Source: Roseibium sp. (lineage in GTDB: Bacteria; Pseudomonadota; Alphaproteobacteria; Rhizobiales; Stappiaceae). Taken from it: a stretch of DNA of 35,223 nt. The stretch's first letter is position 1; each line of letters begins with the position of its first letter. Made by a program: the position numbers and the translations under genes. The stretch is taken from contig NZ_JAILWL010000008.1 of assembly GCF_025698965.1 (NCBI RefSeq), positions 1 to 35,223 on the forward strand. The letters are read 5' to 3'. Positions 8,533-17,225 of this stretch are shown piece after piece. The notes below the pieces were generated by a model. It saw only the letters and a program-made list of their open reading frames with translations, was not told the DNA's origin and did no database searches.

Positions 8533-11500
8533 TCAAGCCAGCAGGCTGTCGTTCTGCGACCCAAGGTCCAATCCAACGATGACCGGATCGTGGTCGGAAC
8601 TGGCGAAGACGTCGTCGTTATAGAAACCTGAGTCTGTGAAGCTGTCGTCATAGTTCAGCAGATCCGGCTCATCGGCATTGATGTGCCACTCGGTAAGACC
8701 GGTGACCTGCATTGCCATGCCTTCGCTCGCCAACGCCTGGTCGAGCGTGCCTTGCTGACCGTCAAAGACAAAGCTGTAGGCGTCTTCCTGCCCGATGAAC
8801 TGGTCGATCAGATCGGTGTATCCCGCATCGTCGCGCACAGCCTGAACCGGATCTTCTTCGGCATAGGCATTGAAGTCGCCCATCACCAGATAATCGGCGT
8901 CAGTAATTCCGAGACCTGACAGCGCCGCTGCATAATCGCCTTCCAGCAAGGCCACCAGCTCTGTTGCGGCATCCGTGCGCACCTGGTTCCAGAACCCCTG
9001 GCCATTGCCCTGGTCAAAGTTCGGGTCCGAGACAAGGGCCGCCAAAGCTGCTTCAACCGTTGCAATTTCAGCATCCGGGATGGAGCCTGCATCCAGCTGG
9101 GCCTGAATACTTTCGGCCAAATCCTGCAGATTGCTGTCCCCCTTGGACTTGAAATGGTTGGATGCGACCGTGAAGATCTCGCCATTCTCATCCTGGAATG
9201 TCGCAACAGTTGCCGGCCGGTTGCGCTGGAAATCACCTACCTGGTCGCCGGAAGACACATAGGGATTGAGAATTTCAGCAATCGCATAGGTATCGGCTGC
9301 GGAAGCTTCCTCGAAGACAAGCGCATCGGCATACACCAATGTCAGCTTGGTGGTATCGTAGATCATGCCTGTCATGATCGCATCCGAGCCGAGGAACCCG
9401 TCGGACCCGAGCGGATTGACATACGCATAGACAGCGCCGGTGCCGTCAGCGTCTGCCTTGGCATTCAACTCATCAACCAGAGTTGCAATCGCGGATGCAT
9501 CGTTGAAGCCGTTGTTTTCGATTTCCTGCAATGCAAAGACTTCCGCGCCGGTCTCAATCATGGCTTCAACGATCTTTGCCGTCTGCCGATCAAACTCGGC
9601 CTGATTGTCGGCACCTCGCGGATCAAGAGTACCGTCAGGTCCAGTGCCCCCTGAGAATGTGGTGAAGTAGTTCAGAACATTGAAGCTTGCGACCTGTATG
9701 TCCCCACCGACATCGGCAGGGGTGTCTTCTCGCGCACCGGAATTGGTGGTTTCGTCGATGTCCAGAGTTCCATCTACCAGAACCTTGTATTCCGGATCAC
9801 CGAAGCTGCTGACCTGCTCGACGGTGAGCACGCCTTCAATCGGAGACGCGATCTCCGCGCCTAGCCGCAGGGTCGGGCCATCTGCCGAGAAATCGTCACC
9901 GCTGCTGAGCACGCCGTCTCCGTCGTCACCGGCAGTGTCGTTGGCCACATAACCGTAGCTGTCCGGATTCTGCTGCGACGACCCGTCGGTGATAACGATA
10001 CGATTGTTCTGATTGTTCTCGATGACTTGAGCAACTTCATCGGCCTGGGTCTGCGCATCATAGAGCTGTGTCGCCTGGGTCTGGGTTCCCGCGCTTACAG
10101 AGATATCGCCGTAACGGTCGAAATTGAAGTTTTCTATGATGGTGAGTTCTTCGCCTTCGATGCCACTGGTCACCGAGATGCGCATGCCTTCATATTGCTC
10201 GAAGTTTGTCGCGATGGTGGACAGTTGGATGTTGGCGGCAGTCGGCAGCGTTGTGCCGCTTGCGATGACGTTGAGATAATCGACAGTGTCGATTTGCGTG
10301 AGCGTATTGAACTCGTCAACCAGCCCGCCAAGCTTGACCAGATCGCCGGATTGAACAGTTGGTTCGCTTCCGGTGAAAACGAAAATGCCTTCCGACGTCA
10401 GTCCGTTACCGTCTGCATCTGCGTCTTCTTCCTGCAGGAAAAAGCCGTTGCTGGTTGTGTAGGTTACGACGGCGGAGACGATGACATACTGACCCAGAAG
10501 CAGGCTTGCGGAGCCTTCACCCTGAATTTCGGAAATCAGGGTGACGTCGTCCTCGTTCTGGACAATCGTCGTCGCAATCTGGTCGGCAATCGTTCCGTTG
10601 ACAGGGTCCGTCAGCGTAACCGCCAGCGTTTCATCACATTCGTCCAGTACATCGCCGGCGATTTCCAATGTGATTGTTTTGGTTGTTTCACCTGCAGCGA
10701 ATTCCAGAGCACCCGAGAGATCTCCAGCAGCAAAGTCTTCAGCGTCAAGATCACCAATGACCTCATAGGCAACAGATCCGGCTTCGGACGTATCGCCGGA
10801 GCGACTGACCTCGAACGTGACGGTTGTGCTGCCGCTGTCACCTTCAAATATCTGAGCTTCCTGAGCCGAGACCGAGTAAGCCGGTTCTCCGGTGGAGCTT
10901 GTGTCGACTTCACCCTCGATCACCAGATTTTGCATGGCGAAGGCCTCAGAACCGCCATCCGCATTGGCCGTAAACGTGATCTCAAGCTCCGAACCCGATC
11001 CGGTGATCGACTGTGTCAGGGTCTGAAGCGCGTTTGAAAGAACGGTGCCTGTGGTGGTTTCAACCAACGGATCGTTCAGCGTGACTACCGCGCCGCCGGC
11101 CAGTGTGTAATCAAGGCTGGCGTCCTCGTCCGCCTCGAAGCTGAACAGGGTCTGTTCCTGACCGCCGTCAATGCTGTAGGTGACGGTGAAGCTGTCGGAG
11201 CTTTCAAAATCCCCCATGGCACCGGCGTCAAGCGCCACCGAAAGATTGTAGAAGCCGGAAATGTCGAACACCCAGCTTGCCGTCACCGGATCTGAATTGT
11301 CCGAATTGATCGTGTCGGTAGCACCGAAGAACTCATCCGAATTCGTCGCGCTATCGATGATCCCGAGCGTATCGGATGGGAATGAACCACCACTGTCGTC
11401 GACGATGGAAAACGGAATGCTGTCGCCGACCGTGTATTTGCCGAAACCGTCGCCGGCACTGCTGAAAACCGGGCTGTTGTTGGTAAAGCTGATCAGGTTC

Positions 11501-13215
11501 TGGCTGGCGGAACCGACCATGTCGAAAGCGACGACAACCCGTTCCGAAGCTTCTGATGCCTCGATCACCAGGTTCTGAACCGCAAAGGCCTCCGAGCCGC
11601 CATCGGCGGTACCGGTCAGTTTGACAGTCAGTTCCGACCCCGACCCCTCAAGGGATTTGGTCAATGTCTGCAACACATTGCTCAAGACCGTCGATGTTGT
11701 CGTTTCCACGAGAGGGTCATCCAGCGAAAAGGAAGAACCACCGGCAAGCGTATAGGTCTGGCTGGCATCTTCATCGGCGCTGAAGCTGAACAGCTCCTGC
11801 TCGGTTCCGCCATCGATGCTGTAGGTAATCGTGATTGTATCGGAGCTTTCGAAATCACCCATGGCGCCGGCGTCGATCGACAGAGACAGGTTGTCGTACC
11901 CTTCAATATCGAACACCCAGACGGCATTCAAAGGCCCGTCATTGTCACTGTTTTGCGTGTCGACCAGGCCAAAAAACTCGTCAGCGTTCGTGGCACTGTC
12001 AATAATGCCGAGCGTGTCAGCGGGGAACGCGCCTCCGCTGTCATCGACGATGGCGAACGGAATGCTGTCACCGACAGTGTATTTGCCGAACCCGTCACCG
12101 GCACTGCTGAACTCCGGAGCATCCGTGGTGAAGCTTTTCAGGTTCTGGCTTTGAGACCCCAGCATATCGTAGGCAACGGCCGTGCCCGGCTGCGCTTCCG
12201 CAACATCCTTGACATAGATCGCGACGTCTTTCGAGGTCACACCGCCATTGCCGTCAGATGCTGAAATCGTGACGCGATAAATGTTGTCGCCGTCAACATC
12301 TTCCGGGTTTTCAAAATCGGGTGCGGTCACGAAACGCAGTTCACCTGTCGCCGGATCGATCTCGAAATTCGCGGCGTCGTCTCCTCCGGAAATGGAGAAA
12401 GTTACGTCATCGCCCTCCGGATCATGGGCGTCGGCAATAGAAACGACAGCATCACTGTTTTCGGAAAATGCGACAACAGATGTCTGGCACAGGGCCGGTG
12501 CATCGTTTTTACCTGTGATGGTCACCGAAACGGTGGCCGTGGAGGTGCCGCCATTGCCATCGTCAACGGTGTAGGAGAACGTGTCTGTGACTGTTTCGCC
12601 TTCCTGCAACGCATCGAATTGACCTGCTGGATTGTAGGTAATCTGACCATCGATGAAGGTGATGACCGCACCCAATTCACTGAGGACGTCAACACCGGTA
12701 ACGGTCAGCGTGTCACCGTCGAAATCCGTGTCATTGGCCAACAGATCGTCTGTCGACAGGGTGAGCGCCGTGTCTTCATCCGTTGCGGCAGCGTCATCCA
12801 GTGCAAGAACCTGATTGTTCCGGCCATCAATATAGAGCGTGTAGTCTTCTTCTTCGAAATAGAGAGCCTCGACCCTTTTGAGGTAATCCACTTCGACCGG
12901 ACGACCGTCATCGCCAAAACGGGTTACGATTGCCGTTGTCGAAAACCAGCTGCAATGCAGGTCGATGTCGTAGTCGAAAATCGACCCGTCAAACGCGGCG
13001 GTATCAAAACCGCGGCCACCGTCTACAAAGTCGTTGCCGCTGCCCGCATGGATCCAGTCATTTCCACGGCCGGCAAATATCCTGTCATTTCCACCATTGC
13101 CGTAGATTTCATCTGCCCCACCGAACCCGAAGATGAAATCCGCCCAATCCGATCCTTCCAGAACATTGGCGTGATTGTTGCCGAAAACGTACCCAAAACG
13201 GAAATGCCAGGTCAT
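8533..13215 (-). CDS. Giant extracellular nuclease, ExeM/NucH family, with RTX, cadherin-like and Calx-beta domains
   Basis: 1560 residues from ATG 13215, chosen because GAGGGG stands 9 bases before it; ATG 13281 would add 22 residues. Order: RTX calcium repeats (about 19-75, GGADEIYGNGGND and similar), a VCBS/cadherin-like domain (about 140-240), a second cadherin-like domain (240-338), two tandem repeats (345-552, 560-768), Calx-beta (about 780-890), an OB-fold-type region (about 890-1165) and an endonuclease/exonuclease/phosphatase domain (1173-1560). The nuclease residues are all visible: N1179 in SFNVLNYF, E1231 in LQEIENN, H1354 in SNHFKSK, D1447 and N1449 in GDFNAY, D1541/H1542 in SSDHDPV. 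It should degrade extracellular DNA for phosphate or biofilm remodelling. No Sec signal is seen; RTX repeats point to type I secretion, although here they sit at the N-terminus. Confidence 0.93.
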   Translation of the reverse strand: MTWHFRFGYVFGNNHANVLEGSDWADFIFGFGGADEIYGNGGNDRIFAGRGNDWIHAGSGNDFVDGGRGFDTAAFDGSIFDYDIDLHCSWFSTTAIVTRFGDDGRPVEVDYLKRVEALYFEEEDYTLYIDGRNNQVLALDDAAATDEDTALTLSTDDLLANDTDFDGDTLTVTGVDVLSELGAVITFIDGQITYNPAGQFDALQEGETVTDTFSYTVDDGNGGTSTATVSVTITGKNDAPALCQTSVVAFSENSDAVVSIADAHDPEGDDVTFSISGGDDAANFEIDPATGELRFVTAPDFENPEDVDGDNIYRVTISASDGNGGVTSKDVAIYVKDVAEAQPGTAVAYDMLGSQSQNLKSFTTDAPEFSSAGDGFGKYTVGDSIPFAIVDDSGGAFPADTLGIIDSATNADEFFGLVDTQNSDNDGPLNAVWVFDIEGYDNLSLSIDAGAMGDFESSDTITITYSIDGGTEQELFSFSADEDASQTYTLAGGSSFSLDDPLVETTTSTVLSNVLQTLTKSLEGSGSELTVKLTGTADGGSEAFAVQNLVIEASEASERVVVAFDMVGSASQNLISFTNNSPVFSSAGDGFGKYTVGDSIPFSIVDDSGGSFPSDTLGIIDSATNSDEFFGATDTINSDNSDPVTASWVFDISGFYNLSVALDAGAMGDFESSDSFTVTYSIDGGQEQTLFSFEADEDASLDYTLAGGAVVTLNDPLVETTTGTVLSNALQTLTQSITGSGSELEITFTANADGGSEAFAMQNLVIEGEVDTSSTGEPAYSVSAQEAQIFEGDSGSTTVTFEVSRSGDTSEAGSVAYEVIGDLDAEDFAAGDLSGALEFAAGETTKTITLEIAGDVLDECDETLAVTLTDPVNGTIADQIATTIVQNEDDVTLISEIQGEGSASLLLGQYVIVSAVVTYTTSNGFFLQEEDADADGNGLTSEGIFVFTGSEPTVQSGDLVKLGGLVDEFNTLTQIDTVDYLNVIASGTTLPTAANIQLSTIATNFEQYEGMRISVTSGIEGEELTIIENFNFDRYGDISVSAGTQTQATQLYDAQTQADEVAQVIENNQNNRIVITDGSSQQNPDSYGYVANDTAGDDGDGVLSSGDDFSADGPTLRLGAEIASPIEGVLTVEQVSSFGDPEYKVLVDGTLDIDETTNSGAREDTPADVGGDIQVASFNVLNYFTTFSGGTGPDGTLDPRGADNQAEFDRQTAKIVEAMIETGAEVFALQEIENNGFNDASAIATLVDELNAKADADGTGAVYAYVNPLGSDGFLGSDAIMTGMIYDTTKLTLVYADALVFEEASAADTYAIAEILNPYVSSGDQVGDFQRNRPATVATFQDENGEIFTVASNHFKSKGDSNLQDLAESIQAQLDAGSIPDAEIATVEAALAALVSDPNFDQGNGQGFWNQVRTDAATELVALLEGDYAAALSGLGITDADYLVMGDFNAYAEEDPVQAVRDDAGYTDLIDQFIGQEDAYSFVFDGQQGTLDQALASEGMAMQVTGLTEWHINADEPDLLNYDDSFTDSGFYNDDVFASSDHDPVIVGLDLGSQNDSLLA
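10912..12183 (-). repeat. Tandem ~208-residue repeat pair inside the nuclease
   Basis: Two consecutive coding repeats: 12183-11560 and 11538-10912. They share long identical blocks, for example FSSAGDGFGKYTVGDSIPF, GAMGDFESSD and TADGGSEAFA-like segments, with conservative changes between. Both begin VA(Y/F)DM and end with QNLVIE. No named domain was recognised; the sequence is acidic and strand-rich, like a lectin or carbohydrate-binding sandwich. Confidence 0.9.
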
Positions 13216-13268
13216 TGATAGATACCCCTCATCTAAACGACTCTGAGGCGGTAGGTAGTCCATGCCCC

Positions 13269-13297
13269 ATGTCAGAAGCATGTCAGTCTTCTGACAT
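13269..13297. promoter_or_regulatory. Perfect 10-bp inverted repeat upstream of the nuclease gene
   Basis: Arms ATGTCAGAAG (13269-13278) and CTTCTGACAT (13288-13297) flank 9 bases. The spacer contains a further ATGTCAG (13280-13286), so the heptamer occurs three times. It lies 54 bases before the preferred start codon. It could be an operator or an mRNA hairpin near the start. Confidence 0.45.
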
Positions 13298-13540
13298 TTG
13301 ACCGTTTGGGCAAGAAAAATTTAGCCGTGAAATTAATGACTTAGATTGCAAATATGTAGAATTTCTCAACAATTGCGGTCGCAAACAACCTTGGTACAAC
13401 TTCGTAACATTCTGTTAGGAAACCACTTTTTCTCACTCGTAATTTTACGTAAGTGACAACTACTTTAGATAAGCTGAACTATGAATCACAATCAAATTTT
13501 TTCCACTGGCTGAATTTTTTTTCAACATTGATCGATTTCC
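13298..13540. other. AT-rich intergenic region upstream of the nuclease
   Basis: No gene was found here on either strand. It is visibly richer in A and T than its surroundings and must hold the nuclease promoter, but no pair of -35/-10 boxes stood out well enough to report. The motif TTACGTAA occurs once (13445-13452). Confidence 0.5.
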
Positions 13541-13570
13541 AAAACAAAAGAGGGCCGCAATGCGGCCCTC
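13541..13570 (-). terminator. Rho-independent terminator of the 31-codon gene
   Basis: On the minus strand a perfect 9-base stem GAGGGCCGC / GCGGCCCTC with an ATT loop (13570-13550) is followed by TTTTGTTTT. It begins about 30 bases after the stop codon of the small gene and would insulate the nuclease gene downstream. Confidence 0.88.
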
Positions 13571-13600
13571 CCATGAGATCTACGTGACTTGATGTCCGGA

Positions 13601-13696
13601 TCAGATCCCAGTGAAACTTTTCAACGCAAGAGGCTGCTCCAGCACCGAAACATTCCACCCAGACAATTGGGTCACGCTCAGATACTCATTAGACAT
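13601..13696 (-). CDS. 31-residue peptide gene, function unknown
   Basis: A short reading frame starting MSNEYLSVTQ and ending LALKSFTGI. The full translation is 31 residues with one tryptophan and no cysteine. It is supported by signals rather than similarity: AAAGGAGGTG, a near-perfect anti-16S match, stands 7 bases before the ATG, and a strong terminator follows the stop. It has no transmembrane stretch and no obvious signal peptide. It lies 113 bases downstream of the DUF302 gene on the same strand, and its own strong ribosome-binding site suggests high expression. It could be a signalling or RiPP-type precursor peptide, a leader peptide, or a small regulatory protein; nothing in the sequence decides. 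No maturase gene is nearby. Confidence 0.65.
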   Translation of the reverse strand: MSNEYLSVTQLSGWNVSVLEQPLALKSFTGI

Positions 13697-13809
13697 GGGC
13701 ACACCTCCTTTCTCTTGTTAACGACACAATTAATGTGAGGCTTTCAAAGCCGCATCACAAGTCCAAAACTTCAAAGATCCCCGTGCAAAACAAACATGTG
13801 AGATATGTG

Positions 13810-14289
13810 TTACTGAGAGGACACAGCCTGATCGGCGATCGTTTGAAACACGTTGTCGAGTTCTGCGGCCAGTTCAGCCAGAGCATCTCCGCCTTCTTCC
13901 ATGTAAGGCGCGAACACGAATCCGGGCGTTTTCCACGAGAGCGTCGCCGTGCCGTCACTGTTTTCGGTAACGTAGAATCGGATCGGGGCTTCAATGCCGG
14001 CGGCAATGGATGCCTCCAGCATCCGCAGCGCATAATCATTGCGGTAGACCCCGACGATCCGGTTCCCCGGGATCGTGATGCCACGCCCCTTGGCGCCGGC
14101 GGATGCACTTGCCTGCGTGACGAGCAACATCTTCTGCGCCTTTACCGCCGTTTTCAGATCTTCAACAAGATTGCCATAACTCTTGGTCGTGGGGACGACC
14201 TGCCAGCCTTCACGCGGCGAAACACTGTCCGCTCGGGTGCTTGCTGTTGCGAGCGAAAGCAGGAATATGAAACTTGCAAAAAGGCGCAT
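13810..14289 (-). CDS. DUF302 family exported protein
   Basis: 159 residues. Residues 1-20 form a signal peptide (MRLF, hydrophobic core, cleavage near TRA/D), so it is periplasmic or surface-exposed. The remainder matches the DUF302 pattern: an initial strand, a helix with YGNLVEDLKTAVKAQKM, then GITIPGNRIVGVYRN and the core APIRFYVTEN with a final helix. The function of DUF302 is not established; such proteins often sit with sulfur-oxidation or rhodanese genes. Here a YeeE/YedE sulfur transporter gene ends 73 bases upstream on the same strand, so an operon for sulfur-compound handling is plausible. A GGGAG ribosome-binding site precedes the ATG by about 8 bases. Confidence 0.85.
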   Translation of the reverse strand: MRLFASFIFLLSLATASTRADSVSPREGWQVVPTTKSYGNLVEDLKTAVKAQKMLLVTQASASAGAKGRGITIPGNRIVGVYRNDYALRMLEASIAAGIEAPIRFYVTENSDGTATLSWKTPGFVFAPYMEEGGDALAELAAELDNVFQTIADQAVSSQ

Positions 14290-14362
14290 GAACTGGACTC
14301 CCGGTGGCCGGCTTGAAGATCACAGTCAATTTACCGATCCCGAAATCACGCGTATTTCACAT

Positions 14363-15535
14363 TCAGGTGTGCGCCTTTGAAGGCTGTTCCATCCCGAACC
14401 GCACCCTGAGACGGGTCCCCAGAAGGCTGCCGAGAAAGCCGAAAACCAACCACAACCAACCATGCAGGGACCCCGAGACGAGACCTCCAAGATATGCCCC
14501 GATGTTGCAACCATAGGCGAGACGGGCCCCGTATCCCATCAGCAAGCCGCCGGCAATTGCGGTCAGAACGTCTCTCCGGCCCAATTGCCAGACCGGCGCG
14601 AACCTGCCAGCCAGTGCAGCCGCGATCATCGCACCCAGAATGACGCCGAAATCCATCACCGATGTCGTGTCGCGCAGAACTGAATTTTCCAGCGCACTGC
14701 GCTGCCAGGTCCAGTAGGGCCAGGTGTCCACCGGAATGCCCAGCGCATGAAACAATTTGCCGCCCCACAGCGCAAATGCGGAGGTGATCCCCCAGGGTCT
14801 GCCGACAACAACAAACGTCGCAATCCCCACAAGCGCCAGCATCACCGCGCCCAACATTGGCGACCAGGGGCCAGCCAGAAACGACCCCGTTCTTCGCAAA
14901 GGGGCAATGTCGCCGTGAGCACCGCGCTCGATGCGAAGTGTCGCCCATGCCAACATCCCCAAAACCAGGGCCGTAAGCAGAAAGGCACCATGGGGCCCGA
15001 ATTCGCGGATAATCGACACGGGCGGCAGTTTCGGCAGTTTCCCCCACACGTGAAGATGGGCGGTGGCAACGACCGAGCCGAGAATGAAGGCGGTCAGCGT
15101 GATCATCATCCGTGTGGAGCCGCCACCGGCTGTAAACAATGTACCGGAGCCACAGCCGCCACCCAGTTGCATGCCGATACCGAACATGAAAGCGCCAAGT
15201 GCTGCTGCCACCCCGAAAGGAAAGACGAAACCGCCCGTCGGCCAACCCAACTGGCTGCCCCAGGCGATCAGGGGAAAGGAAACCGCGCTTGTCAGGAGGA
15301 TGAGCACGAATTGGGCGCGCAGTCCTCCGCCGCGCTTTTCGGTTACGATCCGGCGCCATGCTGCCGTGAAGCCGAAGCTGGCATGATACAGTGACAATCC
15401 CGCAACTCCGCCAATCAGCGTCGCGGCGGCCTGGCGCGGACCGGCCTCCGCATAGGCACCGATCGCAATCAGAAGCAACAGGCAAGCGGCAATTCCGACA
15501 ACGGTTGCTTGCGATCTTTGAACGGTCAACGCCAT
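14363..15535 (-). CDS. YeeE/YedE family (TsuA-like) sulfur transporter
   Basis: 390 residues, almost wholly hydrophobic, with about nine or ten membrane helices. It carries the two family motifs with their essential cysteines: GGGCGSG around C128 and GARLAYGCNIGA around C343. In the thiosulfate transporter TsuA, cysteines in these positions relay thiosulfate through the membrane by brief S-H...S contacts. SFGFTAAWR near residue 53 is another family mark. Import of thiosulfate is therefore the best guess; other reduced sulfur species are possible. AGGGAT precedes the ATG. It is followed by the DUF302 gene and is divergent from the TPR gene. Confidence 0.9.
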   Translation of the reverse strand: MALTVQRSQATVVGIAACLLLLIAIGAYAEAGPRQAAATLIGGVAGLSLYHASFGFTAAWRRIVTEKRGGGLRAQFVLILLTSAVSFPLIAWGSQLGWPTGGFVFPFGVAAALGAFMFGIGMQLGGGCGSGTLFTAGGGSTRMMITLTAFILGSVVATAHLHVWGKLPKLPPVSIIREFGPHGAFLLTALVLGMLAWATLRIERGAHGDIAPLRRTGSFLAGPWSPMLGAVMLALVGIATFVVVGRPWGITSAFALWGGKLFHALGIPVDTWPYWTWQRSALENSVLRDTTSVMDFGVILGAMIAAALAGRFAPVWQLGRRDVLTAIAGGLLMGYGARLAYGCNIGAYLGGLVSGSLHGWLWLVFGFLGSLLGTRLRVRFGMEQPSKAHT

Positions 15536-15740
15536 GAATTGTCATCCCTGAGGCAGCGCCCTGCTCGACGAAAGCAGGCTGCCGATAGTTTCAATTCCAC
15601 CCTCGCATCAGTGGCCATAATTTCGCAATGAAAGTGTCATTTTGTGGCCTACACAATGCCAACACCTTTTTGTGTTTTGCAGTTCATGTGAAGCGTGCGG
15701 AATTTAGGCAGTGACTTTGCATTCAGCTGGATGGCTCCTT

Positions 15741-15755
15741 GATCGATTTTCGATC
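15741..15755. promoter_or_regulatory. 15-bp palindrome upstream of the TPR-OpgC operon
   Basis: GATCGA-TTT-TCGATC lies 40 bases before the TPR start and inside its probable leader. It may be an operator or a small hairpin. A three-codon frame (ATG 15781 to stop 15792) lies between it and the gene. Confidence 0.3.
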
Positions 15756-15794
15756 GGTTCGGGAGGCACAGCTTTGAAACCATGAAGGCCTGAC

Positions 15795-17180
15795 ATGCGT
15801 CTTAGTGACCAATTCGGATTTGACCTTACGCTGACAGACAAGGACGCCCTTGCGTCGTGGAACGCAACCGTACAGGCCTTTCTGGCCCACGGCAAAGAAA
15901 CGCCGACGCATCTGGAAACCTGCCTGCATCTTGCACCCGACTTCGCGCTTGGTCACGCGGCACGTGGCCTGTTCTGCCTCTTGCTAGGACGCAAGGAACT
16001 CAACGCCACCGCTCGAGAGTGCCTGTCCATTGCCCGAACCTCAGCAGAACACACGCCGATCACCGATCGGGAGACCGCTGTTCTCGACGCATTGGGAGCC
16101 TGGCTGCAAGGATTTCCGACAAGGTCTGCCGACATTCTAGACGCAATGCTTGTGAAAGTGCCTGAAGATGCGCTGATCATGAAACTTGTCCATGCCATCC
16201 GCTTCGTGCTCGGCGACTCGGCCGGAATGTACCAGTCCATCGAGCGCATCTATCCCGCGTTTGGAGAAGCGCATCCTGCCTATGGCTACCTCCTCGGCTG
16301 CAGAGCGTTTTCGCTGGAAGAGACAGGGGACTACAGGCAAGCGGAAGCTTCAGGCCGCCGTGGTCTGGAATTCGCCCGTGACGATGCCTGGGGACTTCAT
16401 GCGGTTGCCCATGTGCATGACATGACCGGACGGTCCGAAGAAGGGGCCGGCTGGCTGGAAAATCATCCGGACGGTTGGGCTCACTGCAACAATTTCGGCT
16501 ATCACGTGTGGTGGCACCTTGCGCTGATGTATCTGGATCAGGGCCAGGCCGACAAGGCGCTTGCGCTTTACGATGCCGATATCCGCAAGGACAAGACCGA
16601 CGACTATCGCGACATCTCGAATGCCGCTTCGCTGCTGGTACGGCTGGAGCTTGAAGGTGTGGATGTCGGTTCCCGCTGGGACGAAATCGCCCTGCTTTCC
16701 GACAAACGTGCCGAGGACGGCTGCAATGTTTTTGCCGATCTGCATTATCTGCTGGCGCTTTTGAATGGCGGTCGCCGCATGGGCGCTGACCGGCTGCTCA
16801 CCGGTTTGAAGGAACGTGCAAAACACGAGACCGATATCGGCCGGATCACTGCCGAAGCCGGATTGCCAACCGGTCTGGGTCTGGAACAGTACCGGAAAGG
16901 AAACTTCGCCTCTGCCTTCACATTGCTGACGTCGTCCAGAGACAATCTATACATGGTCGGCGGATCTCACGCCCAACGCGACGTCTTCGAGCGGATCACT
17001 ATCGACGCGGCTTTGCGTGCAGGCTTTTCGACCGAAGCGGAAGTCCTGATAAAGAGCCGCAGCCGCAAACGCGGTGCGCTTGACCGGTTTGCCGAGCAAC
17101 GTCTTGAAGTTTGCGATAAGATGCAACGCGCCGAGCAGGTGATGGAAGATGAAAAACTCCGGGCGGCGAATTCGGTCTAA
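15795..17180 (+). CDS. TTC38-like tetratricopeptide repeat protein
   Basis: 461 residues, mainly helical, cytoplasmic (no signal peptide). The central part has the hallmark of the TTC38 family: HAVAHVHDMTGRSEEGAGWL (202-221), then NNFGYHVWWHLALMYLDQG (232-250). The second stretch includes the characteristic H-x-W-W-H motif. TPR-type helical pairs precede and follow it. The biochemical role of TTC38 proteins is unknown. A GAAGG site 6 bases before ATG 15795 supports this start. The next gene, OpgC-like, begins 45 bases after the stop on the same strand, so the two probably form one transcript ending at the 18.5-kb terminator. Confidence 0.88.
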   Translation: MRLSDQFGFDLTLTDKDALASWNATVQAFLAHGKETPTHLETCLHLAPDFALGHAARGLFCLLLGRKELNATARECLSIARTSAEHTPITDRETAVLDALGAWLQGFPTRSADILDAMLVKVPEDALIMKLVHAIRFVLGDSAGMYQSIERIYPAFGEAHPAYGYLLGCRAFSLEETGDYRQAEASGRRGLEFARDDAWGLHAVAHVHDMTGRSEEGAGWLENHPDGWAHCNNFGYHVWWHLALMYLDQGQADKALALYDADIRKDKTDDYRDISNAASLLVRLELEGVDVGSRWDEIALLSDKRAEDGCNVFADLHYLLALLNGGRRMGADRLLTGLKERAKHETDIGRITAEAGLPTGLGLEQYRKGNFASAFTLLTSSRDNLYMVGGSHAQRDVFERITIDAALRAGFSTEAEVLIKSRSRKRGALDRFAEQRLEVCDKMQRAEQVMEDEKLRAANSV

Positions 17181-17225
17181 AGCCTTCCCCGCTCGAAACA
17201 TTGATTGAAATACCCTGGATTTGAC

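Noticed and set aside
10027-11037. Open frame of 336 codons on the plus strand inside the nuclease
   Set aside because: Antisense to a region with clear repeats and Calx-beta; no ribosome-binding site and no recognisable domain.
13739-13751. GGCTTT-C-AAAGCC palindrome upstream of the 31-codon gene
   Set aside because: Arms of 6 bases are not unusual enough, and it is not placed on clear promoter boxes.
14346-15545. Open frame of 399 codons on the minus strand
   Set aside because: Shifted frame over the YeeE/YedE gene, which has the conserved cysteines in the correct frame; the alternative is arginine- and cysteine-rich and not membrane-like.
15781-15792. Three-codon frame ATG-AAG-GCC-stop before the TPR gene
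   Set aside because: Too short to be evaluated; perhaps a chance feature of the ribosome-binding region.
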